Shown: positions 5,376 through 5,990 of the stretch, in pieces
Position numbering within the stretch: the first letter of the stretch is position 1
Layout of the letters: each line of letters opens with the position of its first letter
Origin: Spirochaetales bacterium UBA4629
GTDB taxonomy: Bacteria > Spirochaetota > Spirochaetia > Sphaerochaetales > Sphaerochaetaceae
NCBI GenBank assembly: GCA_002406055.1
Contig: DHMZ01000037.1
Coordinates: 1 to 5,990, forward strand
Length of the DNA: 5,990 bases
Direction: 5' to 3'
Program-made: the position numbers and the translations under genes
Notes under the pieces: generated by a model
Seen by the model: the letters and a program-made list of their open reading frames with translations, nothing else
Database searches by the model: none
What the model was told of the DNA's origin: nothing

Positions 5376-5909
5376 ATGAGCAGTGAAGTAAAGAGCACAA
5401 CAAGAATAGCAACACTTGCTATTGCTATTGCAATCGTAACTGTCTTTACAATGGTCGTAAAGATTCCAACCCCAGGCGGTGGATACCTTAATTGCAGTGA
5501 CGTAGCAATTACATTTTTTGCTTTCCTTTTGTCCCCAACATCGTCTCTATTAGCTTCTGGACTTGGAGCATGTCTTGCTGATGCAATTAGTGGCTATGCT
5601 CAGTGGGTTCCAATCACATTTGTTGCACATGGTTTAGAGGGGCTTTTTGTAGCGCTAATTGTAAAAGAGAAGGATAGAGAGTTTTCTAAAAAAGAAAGAG
5701 TTATTAGAAAACTCTTAGCTGTTTTAACATCAACTATTTCTGTTGCACTTTTCTACTTTCTTCTTTCAGGCACGTTCCTCTATGGATATGCAACAGCACT
5801 TGTTGAAGTTCCAGGAAACCTTATTCAAGCAGGAGTAGGCTCTGTCTTAGGCTTTGTTCTCTCTGAAGCTGTGAAGAAGGCTTATCCACCAGTAAGCAAA
5901 CTAAAATAG
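5376..5909 (+). CDS. ECF transporter S component (substrate-binding membrane subunit), HmpT/PF07155-like
   Basis: The protein has 177 residues and about six membrane helices (roughly 11-28, 42-60, 62-72, 80-96, 107-133 and 150-170), the usual S-component size. Helix 1 is alanine-rich (TLAIAIAI), including an A-x-x-x-A spacing (A15, A19) like that through which S subunits pack on EcfT. The signature region reads KIPTPGGGYLNCSD (29-42), then GLGACLADAISGYAQWVPITFVAHGLEG (62-89). This matches the 'GY.N.GD ... G..LAD...GY..wap.T...KG.EG' pattern of the ECF-S group that includes HmpT-like and pyridoxine-type transporters. H85 replaces the lysine commonly seen before 'G.EG'. The family is fairly clear; the ligand is not, and hydroxymethylpyrimidine, pyridoxine-like or another small ring compound are all possible. 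One base separates it from EcfT, and it is the last gene before the terminator. Confidence 0.85.
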   Translation: MSSEVKSTTRIATLAIAIAIVTVFTMVVKIPTPGGGYLNCSDVAITFFAFLLSPTSSLLASGLGACLADAISGYAQWVPITFVAHGLEGLFVALIVKEKDREFSKKERVIRKLLAVLTSTISVALFYFLLSGTFLYGYATALVEVPGNLIQAGVGSVLGFVLSEAVKKAYPPVSKLK

Positions 5910-5916
5910 GTCAGTA

Positions 5917-5928
5917 GATGATATCATC
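5917..5928. repeat. Perfect 12-bp palindrome after the last gene
   Basis: GATGATATCATC reads the same on both strands, eight bases past the stop codon. It lies upstream of the terminator hairpin and has no T tract, so it is not itself a terminator. It could be a protein site or chance, and no partner copy was seen elsewhere in the window. Confidence 0.35.
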
Positions 5929-5943
5929 CCAATAGAAACCGTT

Positions 5944-5971
5944 AAATACATCCTTCGGGATGTATTTTTTT
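5944..5971 (+). terminator. Intrinsic terminator of the regulator-ECF unit
   Basis: AAATACATCC (5944-5953) pairs perfectly with GGATGTATTT (5958-5967) around a TTCG loop, and a run of seven T covers 5965-5971. The C(UUCG)G tetraloop is exceptionally stable. It lies 34 bases after the last stop and gives the unit a clear end. The A tract on the left arm could also serve the opposite strand weakly. Confidence 0.93.
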
Positions 5972-5990
5972 ACATCTGTTTTTCCTTCTA

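Overview
The window comes from an AT-rich bacterium with compact gene spacing, strong GGAGG-type ribosome binding sites and some GTG starts. An AT-rich anaerobe from Bacillota or a spirochaete lineage would fit, but nothing here fixes the taxon. No tRNA, rRNA, CRISPR array, insertion sequence or recombinase is visible.

Left edge (1-730): the C-terminal tail of an ABC-type ATPase ends at 219 on the + strand. It overlaps, tail to tail, a - strand gene for a YgjV-family inner membrane protein (185-730).

Control region (731-791): a 61-bp divergent gap holds a good sigma70-like promoter, and over its -10/start region a perfect 7-6-7 inverted repeat of CRP/FNR geometry. A GGAGG places the start of the first gene at 792.

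Main unit (792-5909, + strand): six genes with gaps of 2, 50, 0, -11 and 1 bases. They are a CRP/FNR-superfamily (YeiL-like) regulator, an FkbM-family methyltransferase with an extra N-terminal nucleotide-binding-like domain, a class IV PLP aminotransferase, a fused double-ATPase ECF subunit, an EcfT transmembrane subunit and an ECF substrate-binding (S) protein. A near-ideal intrinsic terminator (10-bp stem, UUCG loop, U tract) closes the unit at 5944-5971.

Reading: the last three genes form a complete dedicated ECF importer for a small nutrient, probably a vitamin, a vitamin precursor or a related ring compound. The regulator probably controls its own unit through the inverted repeat. The methyltransferase and aminotransferase between regulator and transporter may act on the imported compound or a product made from it; this is inference. 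The most unusual observation is that the fused ATPase looks asymmetric. Departures from consensus in the Walker A and H-loop of half 1 and in the signature and D-loop of half 2 all fall on the same composite ATP site, and the other site looks canonical.
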